Below, in pieces: positions 26,637 to 35,052 of a DNA stretch of 64,000 nt (within the stretch, counting starts at the first letter, position 1; each line of letters starts with the position of its first letter). This DNA comes from Tenacibaculum sp. 190524A05c (lineage in GTDB: Bacteria > Bacteroidota > Bacteroidia > Flavobacteriales > Flavobacteriaceae): contig NZ_OZ038523.1 of the NCBI RefSeq assembly GCF_964036595.1, forward strand, positions 3,230,501-3,294,500, read 5' to 3'. Both the position numbers and the translations under genes were made by a program. The notes beneath the pieces were generated by a model. That model searched no databases. It worked only from the letters and a program-made list of their open reading frames with translations, and was not told where the DNA came from.

Positions 26637-26768
26637 GCCTACTCTACTTTTAGCTGTATCAATTAAATTATATTTTCGGCTACCTATAAGTTAATTAATA
26701 GCACAGAAAAACTAACCTGGCAATTAGTATTTACTATGACTTTCAAAAAATGTATGCCAGTACATTTC
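26637..26768 (-). promoter_or_regulatory. Upstream regulatory region of precursor B (copy 2 of a duplicated element)
   Basis: Minus-strand homologue of 25805-25924. It contains CTGGCATACATTTTTT, TTGCCAG, ATAGGTAGCCGAAAATATAA and AGTAGAGTAGGC in the same order as copy 1. In this copy AATGTA-ctggca-TACATT is a perfect inverted repeat. The region lies 58-189 bases upstream of the precursor B start and diverges between blocks, as expected of an older duplication with selected sites. Confidence 0.6.
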
Positions 26769-26841
26769 TAGTTTTAAGTCAGACTAAAATATTTTGTTAA
26801 GAATATTTGAAAAGTATGCTGTTCTAAACAATTACATCTTA

Positions 26842-26865
26842 GTTTGATTTATATATAAATCAAAC
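26842..26865. repeat. Perfect 24-bp palindrome
   Basis: Each half-site is GTTTGATTTATA; the full element is its perfect inverted dimer without spacer. It lies 77 bases upstream of the precursor B regulatory block and 57 bases before the dNK terminator. There is no T tract, so it is not an intrinsic terminator; it looks like an operator for a dimeric regulator or a cruciform. Confidence 0.75.
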
Positions 26866-26921
26866 ACATAAAGATTTTGTTACCCTTAATATTTAAGAGA
26901 ATTTGAAAAGGAGAAATGAAT

Positions 26922-26950
26922 AAAAAAAACTCACTATTATTATAGTGAGT
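26922..26950 (-). terminator. Rho-independent terminator of the deoxynucleoside kinase gene
   Basis: Nine-base perfect stem ACTCACTAT / ATAGTGAGT with loop of four; on the minus strand followed by seven T. It is 27 bases after the kinase stop. Confidence 0.9.
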
Positions 26951-26977
26951 TTTGAATATTTTGAAATCTAAAATGAT

Positions 26978-27592
26978 TTAGAATAATCCGTTTATTTGAG
27001 CATCGATCCTATCGATGATATAACCTAAATCTTCAGGCTTATCAACAAAGTCAAGCTTATCAACTTCGATAATCAATAATTTTCCTTTGTTGTACGTGCT
27101 AATCCAAGCTTCGTAACGCTCGTTCAATCTACTTAAGTAATCAATACTTATTGAACTTTCATAGTCACGTCCTCGTTTATGAATTTGTCCAACAAGAGTT
27201 GAGATATCTGCTCGTAGGTAAATTAATAAATCTGGCGGAGTCACTAAATTTTCCATTAACTCGAATAACGAAGAATAATTACCAAAATCTCTATTGGTCA
27301 TTAATCCCATTGCATGTAAGTTTGGTGCAAATATGTGAGCATCTTCGTAAATAGTTCTATCCTGAATAATAGCTTTACCAGATTTGCGTAATTCTAATAT
27401 TTGACGGAATCTACTATTTAAAAAATAAACCTGTAAGTTGAAAGACCAACGCTCCATTTCACCGTAGAAGTCATCTAAATATGGATTTTCATCTACCGAT
27501 TCAAAGTGTGGTTCCCAATTGTAATGTTTAGCTAATAATTTGGTTAATGTAGTTTTACCAGCTCCAATATTTCCTGCGATTGCTATGTGCAT
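26978..27592 (-). CDS. Deoxynucleoside kinase (dNK/dGK family)
   Basis: Phosphorylates salvaged deoxynucleosides to 5'-monophosphates. The 204 residues show P-loop G-N-I-G-A-G-K-T (7-14), the base-specificity E-S-V-D-E-N-P, D-R-T-I-Y-E-D catalytic region and the lid K-R-G-R-D-Y-E. It is a paralogue of the kinase half of the folK fusion at 13837-14964 (same P-loop and lid), so the organism may make two kinases of different specificity or a heterodimer. Which bases it prefers cannot be read from the sequence. It is a single-gene unit. Confidence 0.92.
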   Translation of the reverse strand: MHIAIAGNIGAGKTTLTKLLAKHYNWEPHFESVDENPYLDDFYGEMERWSFNLQVYFLNSRFRQILELRKSGKAIIQDRTIYEDAHIFAPNLHAMGLMTNRDFGNYSSLFELMENLVTPPDLLIYLRADISTLVGQIHKRGRDYESSISIDYLSRLNERYEAWISTYNKGKLLIIEVDKLDFVDKPEDLGYIIDRIDAQINGLF

Positions 27593-27648
27593 AAATCATA
27601 GTTTTAGGCCAGTCAAAATTACATATAATTTTCAATTATTTTTTAGGA

Positions 27649-28329
27649 TTAGCAAGTTAATTTATATCCGTAACCTCGAATGTTAATAATTTCCACTGAA
27701 GGATCCTTTTTTAATTTTTTTCTAAGCTTAGAAATAAATACATCCATACTACGAGCGTTAAAAAAATCATCATTCCCCCAAAGTTTATTTAAGATAAATG
27801 TACGGTCTAAAACTTCATTCTTTTTTTCAATTAAGTAATATAACAGTTCACATTCTCTATGTGTTAGCAGCTCAGCATCGTTTTTATAATATAACTTTTG
27901 CTTTTCATAATTTAAGGTGAATTCTCCGATTGGAATCTTCTCAAGATTTCTTTTCAGCGAAACTCTATCAAGTAAATTATAAACTCTTACAATTAGTTCC
28001 TCCATAGAAAAAGGTTTCTTCAAGTAGTCATTTCCTCCGTGCTGAAAACCATCTATAACATCTTTTGTTTGAGACTTAGCTGTTAAGAATATAATAGGAA
28101 TTGAATTGTTTTCTTCTCGTATTTCTTTGGCTAATGTAAACCCATCTTTTTTGGGCATCATCACATCTAAAACTAAAATTTCTGGTTTTTCTTTTACGTA
28201 TAATTCATAAGCCTCTTCACCATTTAAAGCATGAATTACTTCAAAATTTCTAGTTTCTAAACTTTCCTTTACAATTTGACCTAAACTAGGTTCGTCTTCT
28301 GCTAATAATAACTTTATCTTTTCACTCAT
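27649..28329 (-). CDS. OmpR/PhoB-family response regulator
   Basis: Receiver domain (1-120) with the acidic pocket E-D-E (11-13), phosphoacceptor Asp55 (L-V-L-D-V-M-M-P) and conserved Lys (L-K-K-P-F). A winged-helix DNA-binding domain follows (about 130-226; E-L-L-T-H-R-E-C-E-L-L and R-G-Y-G-Y-K-L). The start overlaps the end of the sensor kinase gene by 8 bases, so the pair is translationally coupled. A likely binding site, three direct repeats, lies upstream of the kinase gene. It resembles the RprY group of Bacteroidota regulators. Confidence 0.95.
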   Translation of the reverse strand: MSEKIKLLLAEDEPSLGQIVKESLETRNFEVIHALNGEEAYELYVKEKPEILVLDVMMPKKDGFTLAKEIREENNSIPIIFLTAKSQTKDVIDGFQHGGNDYLKKPFSMEELIVRVYNLLDRVSLKRNLEKIPIGEFTLNYEKQKLYYKNDAELLTHRECELLYYLIEKKNEVLDRTFILNKLWGNDDFFNARSMDVFISKLRKKLKKDPSVEIINIRGYGYKLTC

Positions 28330-29938
28330 TGGTTAGGTTAATTTTAAAAACGGTTTTTCCTGGATTTGCCTGTAAACTTATCGAACCTAAATGCTTTTCA
28401 ATAATTTTTCGGGTGTAATACAATCCAATTCCAAAACCTTTTACATCGTGAGTATTACCTTTAGGGATACGATAGAATTTATCAAAGATTTTTTCTTGTT
28501 GGCTCTTATCGATTCCTTTTCCATTATCAGAAACGGAAATAGTAATATTATCTCTTTCGGCTATGAGTAAAACATCAATTTTATCACCTCCATATTTTAC
28601 AGCATTATCAATTAAATTAGATACTGCATTTTCAAAATGAAATTCATCAATATTTAAAACTAGTGATTTAGCATTAGATGAAAAATGAATTTCTTTATCG
28701 TTGGTTAATAATTGGTGTTTATTCGAAAGTTTTTCTAACAAGTTAATCACTTCCACCTTTTCCTTTTTTAGTAAAAGTTTCTCACTATCTAAAGTTGCAG
28801 TTTCCAAAAGTTTTTCAACCATTAAGTGTAATTTCTTGATCTGGTTTTCAGAAATAGAAACATATTTTTTAGTTTTTTCAGTGTCTTCTATAGCATTAAA
28901 GTTATTAATGGCTTCTAAAGCAGTAGAAACTGTCGTGATTGGAGTTTTAAACTCATGAGTAATATTACTAATTAAGTCATTCTTAATTTCAGCTAATTCC
29001 TTTTGTTCGTTTATAATTCTCAACAAGTAGAATAAACTTGAAATTACTGCTAATGATAATAATAATGATAAAAATATACCTGTAGAACTTCTTCTTAAAG
29101 CTTCAGCAGAAGGATTGGTATACTTCATTTTGAATTGCTTATCTGGACCAAGAAATGTTGATTTTGATTCGATAATTTCAAATTGTTTAATAGGTACAGG
29201 TAAAAAGTCCGATTGTAATGTATCCGACTTAAAATATTGGAATCCATAATTTACGTTTATGTTCTTTTGAACGAGCTCTTTGCGTAAAATCGAATCAATT
29301 TTTATCGGGTTAATAGTATCGTTTTGTACAGCTACAAAAATGGTTTCTAATCCTTTAATTAATTTTAAACTGTCTGTAGCTCTTTTACCTCTAAAAACTC
29401 TAACATCAGAAATCGCATTACTTTCAATATGTGTTCCTGTTTTACCATTACTATGAAATTGAGTTATACCTTTTATTGGTTTAACGTTACTGTATTTAGG
29501 ATCAAAACCAATAATAGTATCGCACATAATACTATCAATTACAGAAGTAGTTCTGTGGAAATCATTCTCGTCATCGGTTTCAAACTGAATAGACGTGATT
29601 TTTAAGTCTACTTTAGATGTACTGTCTAATTCTTGATTTTTTTTATCAGAAGTATTTGAATTACTATCTATTTTAGAGAAGATGTTTTTCCATACATTAT
29701 TTATCTTTTTCTTATTCGTTGAATCTTTTTTATCAGTAACAATTGCGAAGTAACTTCTCTTTGATAAGTCAGCAAAATATTGCTCTACTGCATTGTCTAA
29801 ACTTATTTGTATTTCGTTCATTACGCGCTGTTTGTTCTCTTGGTAATTTTTATAATTCCAATAGAACTGTACAGCTATTGTAGTAATAATTGTAGCTGTA
29901 ATAAAATATAGAATCCAATTGTATTTTTTTGATTTCAT
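28322..29938 (-). CDS. Sensor histidine kinase
   Basis: Inner-membrane sensor of the two-component pair. Transmembrane helices at about 8-27 and 287-306 frame a large periplasmic domain (about 30-285) of no recognised fold. The HisKA domain has phosphoacceptor His328 (S-N-I-T-H-E-F-K-T-P), and the HATPase domain shows the N-box L-I-D-N-A-V-K-Y-G, D-N-G-K-G-I-D and G-F-G-I-G-L-Y. The HisKA-HATPase layout without HAMP or PAS resembles RprX. A consensus promoter lies only 5 bases before the ATG, so the mRNA may be nearly leaderless. Confidence 0.95.
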   Translation of the reverse strand: MKSKKYNWILYFITATIITTIAVQFYWNYKNYQENKQRVMNEIQISLDNAVEQYFADLSKRSYFAIVTDKKDSTNKKKINNVWKNIFSKIDSNSNTSDKKNQELDSTSKVDLKITSIQFETDDENDFHRTTSVIDSIMCDTIIGFDPKYSNVKPIKGITQFHSNGKTGTHIESNAISDVRVFRGKRATDSLKLIKGLETIFVAVQNDTINPIKIDSILRKELVQKNINVNYGFQYFKSDTLQSDFLPVPIKQFEIIESKSTFLGPDKQFKMKYTNPSAEALRRSSTGIFLSLLLSLAVISSLFYLLRIINEQKELAEIKNDLISNITHEFKTPITTVSTALEAINNFNAIEDTEKTKKYVSISENQIKKLHLMVEKLLETATLDSEKLLLKKEKVEVINLLEKLSNKHQLLTNDKEIHFSSNAKSLVLNIDEFHFENAVSNLIDNAVKYGGDKIDVLLIAERDNITISVSDNGKGIDKSQQEKIFDKFYRIPKGNTHDVKGFGIGLYYTRKIIEKHLGSISLQANPGKTVFKINLTNE

Positions 29939-29942
29939 ACTT

Positions 29943-29974
29943 CAAAAGTACACTTTATATGCATACAAAATCAA
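29943..29974 (-). promoter_or_regulatory. Predicted promoter of the sensor kinase-response regulator operon
   Basis: On the minus strand TTG (29972-29974) and TACTTTTG (29943-29950) match TTG-N21-TAnnTTTG exactly. The -7 box is 4 bases from the annotated ATG, implying a leaderless or very short-leader message. Confidence 0.55.
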
Positions 29975-29977
29975 CCG

Positions 29978-30007
29978 GTTAACACTAGTTAACACTCGTT
30001 AACCTAG
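29978..30007. promoter_or_regulatory. Three 10-bp direct repeats, likely response-regulator operator
   Basis: GTTAACACTA, GTTAACACTC and GTTAACCTAG lie head to tail with exact 10-bp spacing between the divergent sensor kinase gene and the GLPGLI operon. OmpR-family regulators bind tandem direct repeats at about one helical turn, and the site is immediately upstream of both predicted promoters, so it probably controls both directions. Confidence 0.65.
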
Positions 30008-30025
30008 AAAGCTATTTTTTGAAAA

Positions 30026-30033
30026 CATATTTG
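30026..30033 (+). promoter_or_regulatory. Predicted promoter -7 box of the GLPGLI operon
   Basis: CATATTTG differs from TAnnTTTG at one position. It is 18 bases downstream of the operator repeats and 28 bases before the ATG at 30062. It places the transcript start near 30040, which argues against the upstream in-frame ATG at 30038. Confidence 0.45.
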
Positions 30034-30061
30034 TACCATGAAATTAAAAAACCAAAAAGTC

Positions 30062-30406
30062 ATGAAAAAAATATTAGTCCTATTTACTTTTTTATTAGCG
30101 TTGAATATGAACGCTCAAAAAGAAAGTGCTAAAGCTGAATTTAAAGATAATACTATAACATCTTTAGTTTTTACTGTTGATTCTGTAGAGGAATTAGAAA
30201 CTATTGATTGGAAAGACGTAAAAGATATTTTTAAAAATAACAACGAACAAGATTCTATAAAATTAGGATATAGAGTTCGTTTTAATGAAACCAAGAAACA
30301 TGACCATGAATTCAAACATAGTTTTGAAGTAAAAGGCAAAGCTGGAGATATTGATGGATCAATAAAAATTGCAAAAAAAGTAATTAAAGTTATATCAAAT
30401 ATTTAA
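30062..30406 (+). CDS. Small secreted protein, first gene of the GLPGLI operon
   Basis: A 114-residue protein beginning M-K-K-I-L-V-L-F-T-F-L-L-A-L-N-M-N-A-Q, a signal peptide cleaved at about residue 19. The mature part is acidic and lysine-rich with D-S-V-E-E-L-E-T-I-D-W-K-D-V-K; no family was recognised. An ATG at 30038 in frame would add eight residues but lies at the predicted transcript start. It is the first gene of a plus-strand set with two GLPGLI proteins and a barrel protein, probably all under the adjacent two-component system. Confidence 0.7.
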   Translation: MKKILVLFTFLLALNMNAQKESAKAEFKDNTITSLVFTVDSVEELETIDWKDVKDIFKNNNEQDSIKLGYRVRFNETKKHDHEFKHSFEVKGKAGDIDGSIKIAKKVIKVISNI

Positions 30407-30435
30407 AACAAAATAGTAAACATAATACCTAAAAA

Positions 30436-31281
30436 ATGAACACCATGAGAATTACATTATTTCTATCATTAGTATTGTTATCCTTAATTTCAGGAGCACA
30501 AAACTTTCAAGGAAAAGCTACTTACAAAACTCATAGAAATATGGATATAAAAATTAGTAGTGATCAAAACGCACCAAATTCTGCAGTGCAGAAGAAGTTA
30601 CACGAACAATTAAAGAAGATGTCTCAAAAGACGTTTACTTTAAATTTCAATAAATCAGAATCTACCTATACGCAGAATAAAGAATTAAAGCCAGAAGCTC
30701 AAACAGGAGGAGTAAGTATTGTTATGATAGGAGATGGTGGAGGAAATGATGTTTTGTATAAAGACGTAAATCAGAAAATTTATAGAAACAAAACAGAAAT
30801 TAGTGGGAAGAATTTTTTGATTGAAGATAAGCTAGAAAATGCTCCTTGGGAAATGACTGCTGAAACCAAGAAAATAGGAAAATATACCTGTTATAAAGCA
30901 ACAAGATCAAGAGAAGAAGATCGTGTAAGTTTTACGATGACAGACGGAGATCAAGAAGAAACTAAAGAAAAGGTAACCGTTACCACGGAAGTTTGGTATA
31001 CGCCAGAAATTCCGGTAAGTAATGGTCCTGGAATGTTTTGGGGATTACCTGGTTTAATTTTAGAAGTACACGAAGGAAAATTAACCATCGTTTGTTCAGA
31101 GTTAGTTTTAAATCCATCAGATAAAGTAGAGATTAAAAAACCAAAGAAAGGAAAGAAGGTTTCTCAAGAGAAATTTGATAAGATTATGCGTGAAAAAACT
31201 CAAGAAATGATGGAGCGTTTTAAAAATAATCGTAAGTCAAGAAAAGATGGTGAATCAATAAGTATTGAAATTCAAGGATAG
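30436..31281 (+). CDS. GLPGLI family protein 1
   Basis: Exported Bacteroidota protein of unknown biochemical role, named for the motif seen here as W-G-L-P-G-L-I-L-E-V. The signal peptide covers about residues 1-21 (L-I-S-G-A-Q); either ATG at 30436 or 30445 could be the start. A highly charged Lys/Arg/Glu-rich C-terminus follows the domain. It shares with the next gene the N-terminal F-x-G-K-A-x-Y and the pattern I-P-V-S-N-G-P-G-x-x-W-G-L-P-G-L-I, so the two are tandem paralogues. Confidence 0.92.
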   Translation: MNTMRITLFLSLVLLSLISGAQNFQGKATYKTHRNMDIKISSDQNAPNSAVQKKLHEQLKKMSQKTFTLNFNKSESTYTQNKELKPEAQTGGVSIVMIGDGGGNDVLYKDVNQKIYRNKTEISGKNFLIEDKLENAPWEMTAETKKIGKYTCYKATRSREEDRVSFTMTDGDQEETKEKVTVTTEVWYTPEIPVSNGPGMFWGLPGLILEVHEGKLTIVCSELVLNPSDKVEIKKPKKGKKVSQEKFDKIMREKTQEMMERFKNNRKSRKDGESISIEIQG

Positions 31282-31358
31282 TGTTTAAACCTTTAGCTTT
31301 TTTTTAAGTCTAAGGGAAGATAAGTAACATTATCTTTAATAAAATTAAGCTAATCAAT

Positions 31359-32231
31359 ATGAAATCACTTGTAACCTATTTGTTTATTTTCTTTTCAGTA
31401 GCCTGTTTTGCTCAAAAAGATTTTTATGGGAAAGCAGTTTACCAATCTAAAACTTCGTTCGACTTAGAGCAGTGGAATAACCGCGAAATGTCTGAACAAC
31501 AAAAGAAGAGAATTATGGAGCGTATGAAGAATATGCTAGAGAAAAAATATGTTCTTCAGTTTAACAAAAGCGCATCAATTTATAAAGAAGAAGAAAAATT
31601 AGAAGCTCCAGGAAGAGGAGGCGGATTCAGATTTGGAGGTTTTTCAGCTGAATTACAATACAAAAGCATTACGGATAAAAAGTTCTTAGAAGAACGTGAG
31701 TTTTTTGGAAAGAAGTTTTTAATTGAAGATACTTCTGAAATGCCACAATGGGAAATGACTGGAGAAACTAAACAAATAGGAAACTATGTTTGTTATAAGG
31801 CAACAATGTTAAAGAAGACTGATGAATTCGATTGGCAAAATATGCGAAGAAGAGGAAGAGGTCGCGGTAGAAATCGAGATGGTGGTAAAGAAGAAAAAAA
31901 GAAAGATACTGCCAACGTTAAGAAAGTTACTGAAGATATTGAAATGCCAAAGGAAGTTCTTGTTACAGCATGGTATACACCTCAAATTCCGGTAAGTAAT
32001 GGTCCAGGAGAATACTGGGGGTTACCAGGTCTTATTTTAGAAATAAATTCAGGAAAGACAACTATTTTATGTACACAAATTGTACTTAATCCTAAAGAAA
32101 GAATTGAAATCGAAGCTCCAACTAAAGGCGATAAAGTTTCCAGAGACGAATACAATAAAATTGTAAAGAAAAAAATGGAAGAAATGCGTGATATGTGGAG
32201 AGGAAGAAGAGGACGAAATTCTAGACGTTAG
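31359..32231 (+). CDS. GLPGLI family protein 2
   Basis: Paralogue of the preceding gene, with signal peptide (about 1-19, V-A-C-F-A-Q) and motif W-G-L-P-G-L-I-L-E-I. It differs by an inserted basic Gly/Arg-rich segment (R-R-R-G-R-G-R-G-R-N-R) near residue 165 and a basic C-terminus (W-R-G-R-R-G-R-N-S-R-R). It is 18 bases upstream of the barrel gene, consistent with one transcript. GLPGLI genes often sit beside TonB-like barrel genes in Bacteroidota; the joint function is not known. Confidence 0.92.
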   Translation: MKSLVTYLFIFFSVACFAQKDFYGKAVYQSKTSFDLEQWNNREMSEQQKKRIMERMKNMLEKKYVLQFNKSASIYKEEEKLEAPGRGGGFRFGGFSAELQYKSITDKKFLEEREFFGKKFLIEDTSEMPQWEMTGETKQIGNYVCYKATMLKKTDEFDWQNMRRRGRGRGRNRDGGKEEKKKDTANVKKVTEDIEMPKEVLVTAWYTPQIPVSNGPGEYWGLPGLILEINSGKTTILCTQIVLNPKERIEIEAPTKGDKVSRDEYNKIVKKKMEEMRDMWRGRRGRNSRR

Positions 32232-32249
32232 ATAACCAAAAATTTTATA

Positions 32250-34976
32250 ATGAAACAAATATTACTATTGGCGATTATTTTAATCGCTAGCCATACTAGT
32301 GCCCAAATTAAACTATCCGGAGTGGTAAAAGATGATAGTGGAAACAAGTTAGAAATGGCTAATATGATTGCTATTAATCAGCAAACTAAAAAAATAGATT
32401 CTTATGGATTTACCGATGCTTTTGGTAATTATAAGTTGAATCTGAATAAAAATGCCAACTATATAATCAAGGCGAGTTATGTAGGAATGAAAACAGGAGA
32501 AATTCTAATTTCTACAAAAGAAACGGATATTAAAAAAGACATTGTTTTAACTTTTGATAACACGTTAGATGAAGTTGAAATTGTTTCAAAAATGCCTGTA
32601 ACGGTAAAAGGAGATACGATTGTTTATAATGCAGATTCGTTTAAAAGCGGAACCGAAAAAAAATTAGGTGATGTTTTGAAGAAACTTCCTGGAGTAGAGG
32701 TGAATGATGAAGGGGAAATTCAAGTTGAAGGAAAAACGGTTAGTAAAGTAATGGTTGAAGGTAAAGATTTTTTCGATGGTGATTCTAAATTGGCAACAAA
32801 GAATATTCCAGCTAATGCGATTGATAAGGTTCAAGTATTAAAAAATCACAGTGAAGTACGTCAAATGAGCAGTGTAACTGATAATGAAGATAATATTGTA
32901 ATCAATTTAAAGCTTAAAGAAGGAAAGAAAAACTTTTGGTTTGGAGAGGTTTCAGCAGGTATAGGAATGGCTACTGATGATACACGATATATTGTTCATC
33001 CGAAACTCTTCTATTACAGTCCAAAGTATAGTTTAAATCTAATTACCGATTTTAATAACATTGGTGAAGTTCCGTTTACTCGACGTGATTACTTTAAGTT
33101 CACTGGAGGTTTCCGAGGCGGTGGAGGAAGAGGTACGGGGTTTAATGTGGCTTCTTCAGATATTGGTTTTTTAACTTTAAGAAATAATAGAGCCAAAGAA
33201 ATTGAATCTCGTTTTGGAGCATTAAATTTTAGTTATTCTCCAAAGAAGAATTGGGATTTAAGCGGATTTGCAATTTATTCAGGATCTGATACTGATTTAG
33301 AGGAAAATACAGTGCGAAATTATTTGAATCCAGATGAGAATAATCCACAATCGATAGCAACAGAAACAACACAGAGTATTACCAAACAGCAAAGTGACTT
33401 AGGTTTAATTAAATTGAGCTCAAGTTACAAAGCCAATGCAGATAATCAGTTTGACTATGATGTTTTTGCTAAAATTTCTGATCAGAGTGAAACCCAATTA
33501 TTAACCTCTAATCGTACAACAATTGACGGAACATTTACATCAATACCAATTAATCAATTAACTAGTCAGAATCCGTATTCTATTAATCAAAATTTGAATT
33601 ATTACTATACGTTAAACGATAATAACATTTTCGCGTTTGAAGCTCAACATTTATGGCAAAATGAAGATCCGTTTTACAATGCGCAATTGGCTCAATTATC
33701 TTTCTTTAATCAGTTAGGATTAACAAATCAATCGTTATTTGATGTATCACAAAACAAACGAGTAAAAACTAATAAACTAGATGCGAAATTGGATTACTTC
33801 TATGTAATCAATTCTAAAAGTAATTTGAATCTTACGTTAGGTACAACAGTTAGTAATCAACAGTTCAATTCCGATGTATTCCAGGTGTTAGATAATGGGG
33901 ATCAAACAAACATTAATAATCCAAATGCAATTAATGATGTAGAATATACTTTTGATGATTACTATGCTGGATTACATTACAAGTTTATTACAGGAATCTT
34001 TACTTTTAATCAAGGTGTAACGGCACACAAATATGCTGCTGTAAATACACAATTAGGAAGTGTTTTTGATAATAGTTTTACTAAGATTCTACCAGATGCT
34101 TCTATAAAGGTAGCCTTAAAAAAATCTGAAACGTTACGATTAAACTATAGTCAGCAAGTTAGTTTTACGGATATTAATAGAGTAGCGGAAAGTTTTGTAT
34201 TTAATAATTACAACCGTTTGTATAGTGGTAATAGAGAATTGGAAAGTTCACTATCACACAATGTAAATTTAAGTTACTTTAGTTTTAATATGTTTAATTA
34301 CACAAACGTTTTTGCAAGTGTAAATTATAGTAAACTTATTGATGCTGTTAAAGGAGCGACAGTATTTAGTGGAGTAGATCAAGTTTCTAGTTCAATTAAC
34401 TCTGCTTTTCCTGATGAAACAATTTCTGCTAATGCTAATTTCCAAAAGAGTTATAGAAAATTTAAAGTTACCTTAGGAGGGAATTTAGCCTATTCGGTAT
34501 CAAATAACTTATTCTTTTCTGGACAAACAGGACAGAATGAAAATAGAGAGTCAAACTCTTTAACACAATCATATAGAACAAGGTTTAGTACAAACTTTAG
34601 AGAATTTCCAAATTTTGATGTAGGTTATAATGTAAGTATTAATAAATATGATCAAGGAGGAATTGTAAACACATTTACAACGCACAGTCCTTTCATTAAT
34701 TTCGATACATTTATCACAGATGATTTAGTTTTCAATACAAGTTATACTTATAATAACTTCAGAAACCAATCGACAACATTAAATGATTACAGCTTTTGGG
34801 ATGCGGATTTAACGTATCAAAAAGGAGATAGTAAATGGGAATACAAAATTAAAGCGACAAACTTATTAAATACAAAGTCGTTGAACCAAGATGATTCGAA
34901 TACTATTTTTAATAGTTCTTCAGTTTACATCGTTCAGCCTCGTTTTGTAACATTTAATATTACGTATAATTTATAA
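32250..34976 (+). CDS. Outer-membrane beta-barrel (TonB-dependent receptor-like) protein
   Basis: A 908-residue outer-membrane protein with signal peptide (about 1-18), an N-terminal carboxypeptidase-regulatory-like domain (about 20-105; K-L-S-G-V-V-K-D-D-S-G), a plug-like domain (about 110-220; L-G-D-V-L-K-K-L-P-G-V-E-V) and a long beta-barrel ending in F-N-I-T-Y-N-L. It belongs to the family annotated as TonB-dependent receptor or outer membrane beta-barrel protein. No SusD partner is nearby, so a SusCD glycan system is not supported. It is the last gene of the GLPGLI operon, followed by a strong terminator. Confidence 0.9.
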   Translation: MKQILLLAIILIASHTSAQIKLSGVVKDDSGNKLEMANMIAINQQTKKIDSYGFTDAFGNYKLNLNKNANYIIKASYVGMKTGEILISTKETDIKKDIVLTFDNTLDEVEIVSKMPVTVKGDTIVYNADSFKSGTEKKLGDVLKKLPGVEVNDEGEIQVEGKTVSKVMVEGKDFFDGDSKLATKNIPANAIDKVQVLKNHSEVRQMSSVTDNEDNIVINLKLKEGKKNFWFGEVSAGIGMATDDTRYIVHPKLFYYSPKYSLNLITDFNNIGEVPFTRRDYFKFTGGFRGGGGRGTGFNVASSDIGFLTLRNNRAKEIESRFGALNFSYSPKKNWDLSGFAIYSGSDTDLEENTVRNYLNPDENNPQSIATETTQSITKQQSDLGLIKLSSSYKANADNQFDYDVFAKISDQSETQLLTSNRTTIDGTFTSIPINQLTSQNPYSINQNLNYYYTLNDNNIFAFEAQHLWQNEDPFYNAQLAQLSFFNQLGLTNQSLFDVSQNKRVKTNKLDAKLDYFYVINSKSNLNLTLGTTVSNQQFNSDVFQVLDNGDQTNINNPNAINDVEYTFDDYYAGLHYKFITGIFTFNQGVTAHKYAAVNTQLGSVFDNSFTKILPDASIKVALKKSETLRLNYSQQVSFTDINRVAESFVFNNYNRLYSGNRELESSLSHNVNLSYFSFNMFNYTNVFASVNYSKLIDAVKGATVFSGVDQVSSSINSAFPDETISANANFQKSYRKFKVTLGGNLAYSVSNNLFFSGQTGQNENRESNSLTQSYRTRFSTNFREFPNFDVGYNVSINKYDQGGIVNTFTTHSPFINFDTFITDDLVFNTSYTYNNFRNQSTTLNDYSFWDADLTYQKGDSKWEYKIKATNLLNTKSLNQDDSNTIFNSSSVYIVQPRFVTFNITYNL

Positions 34977-34992
34977 TTTTTTAGAATTAATC

Positions 34993-35027
34993 AAAAAAGA
35001 GGCGAGCTATGTAGCTCGCCTCTTTTT
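34993..35027. terminator. Bidirectional terminator
   Basis: Eleven-base GC-rich stem GAGGCGAGCTA / TAGCTCGCCTC with A run before and T run after, between the barrel gene and the convergent metalloprotease gene. Confidence 0.95.
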
Positions 35028-35052
35028 ATTATATCATTCAAGAAGTATATTA

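Noticed and set aside
32250..34976. Barrel protein as the SusC half of a glycan uptake locus
   Set aside because: There is no SusD-type lipoprotein and no glycoside hydrolase nearby. The GLPGLI context points to a different role.
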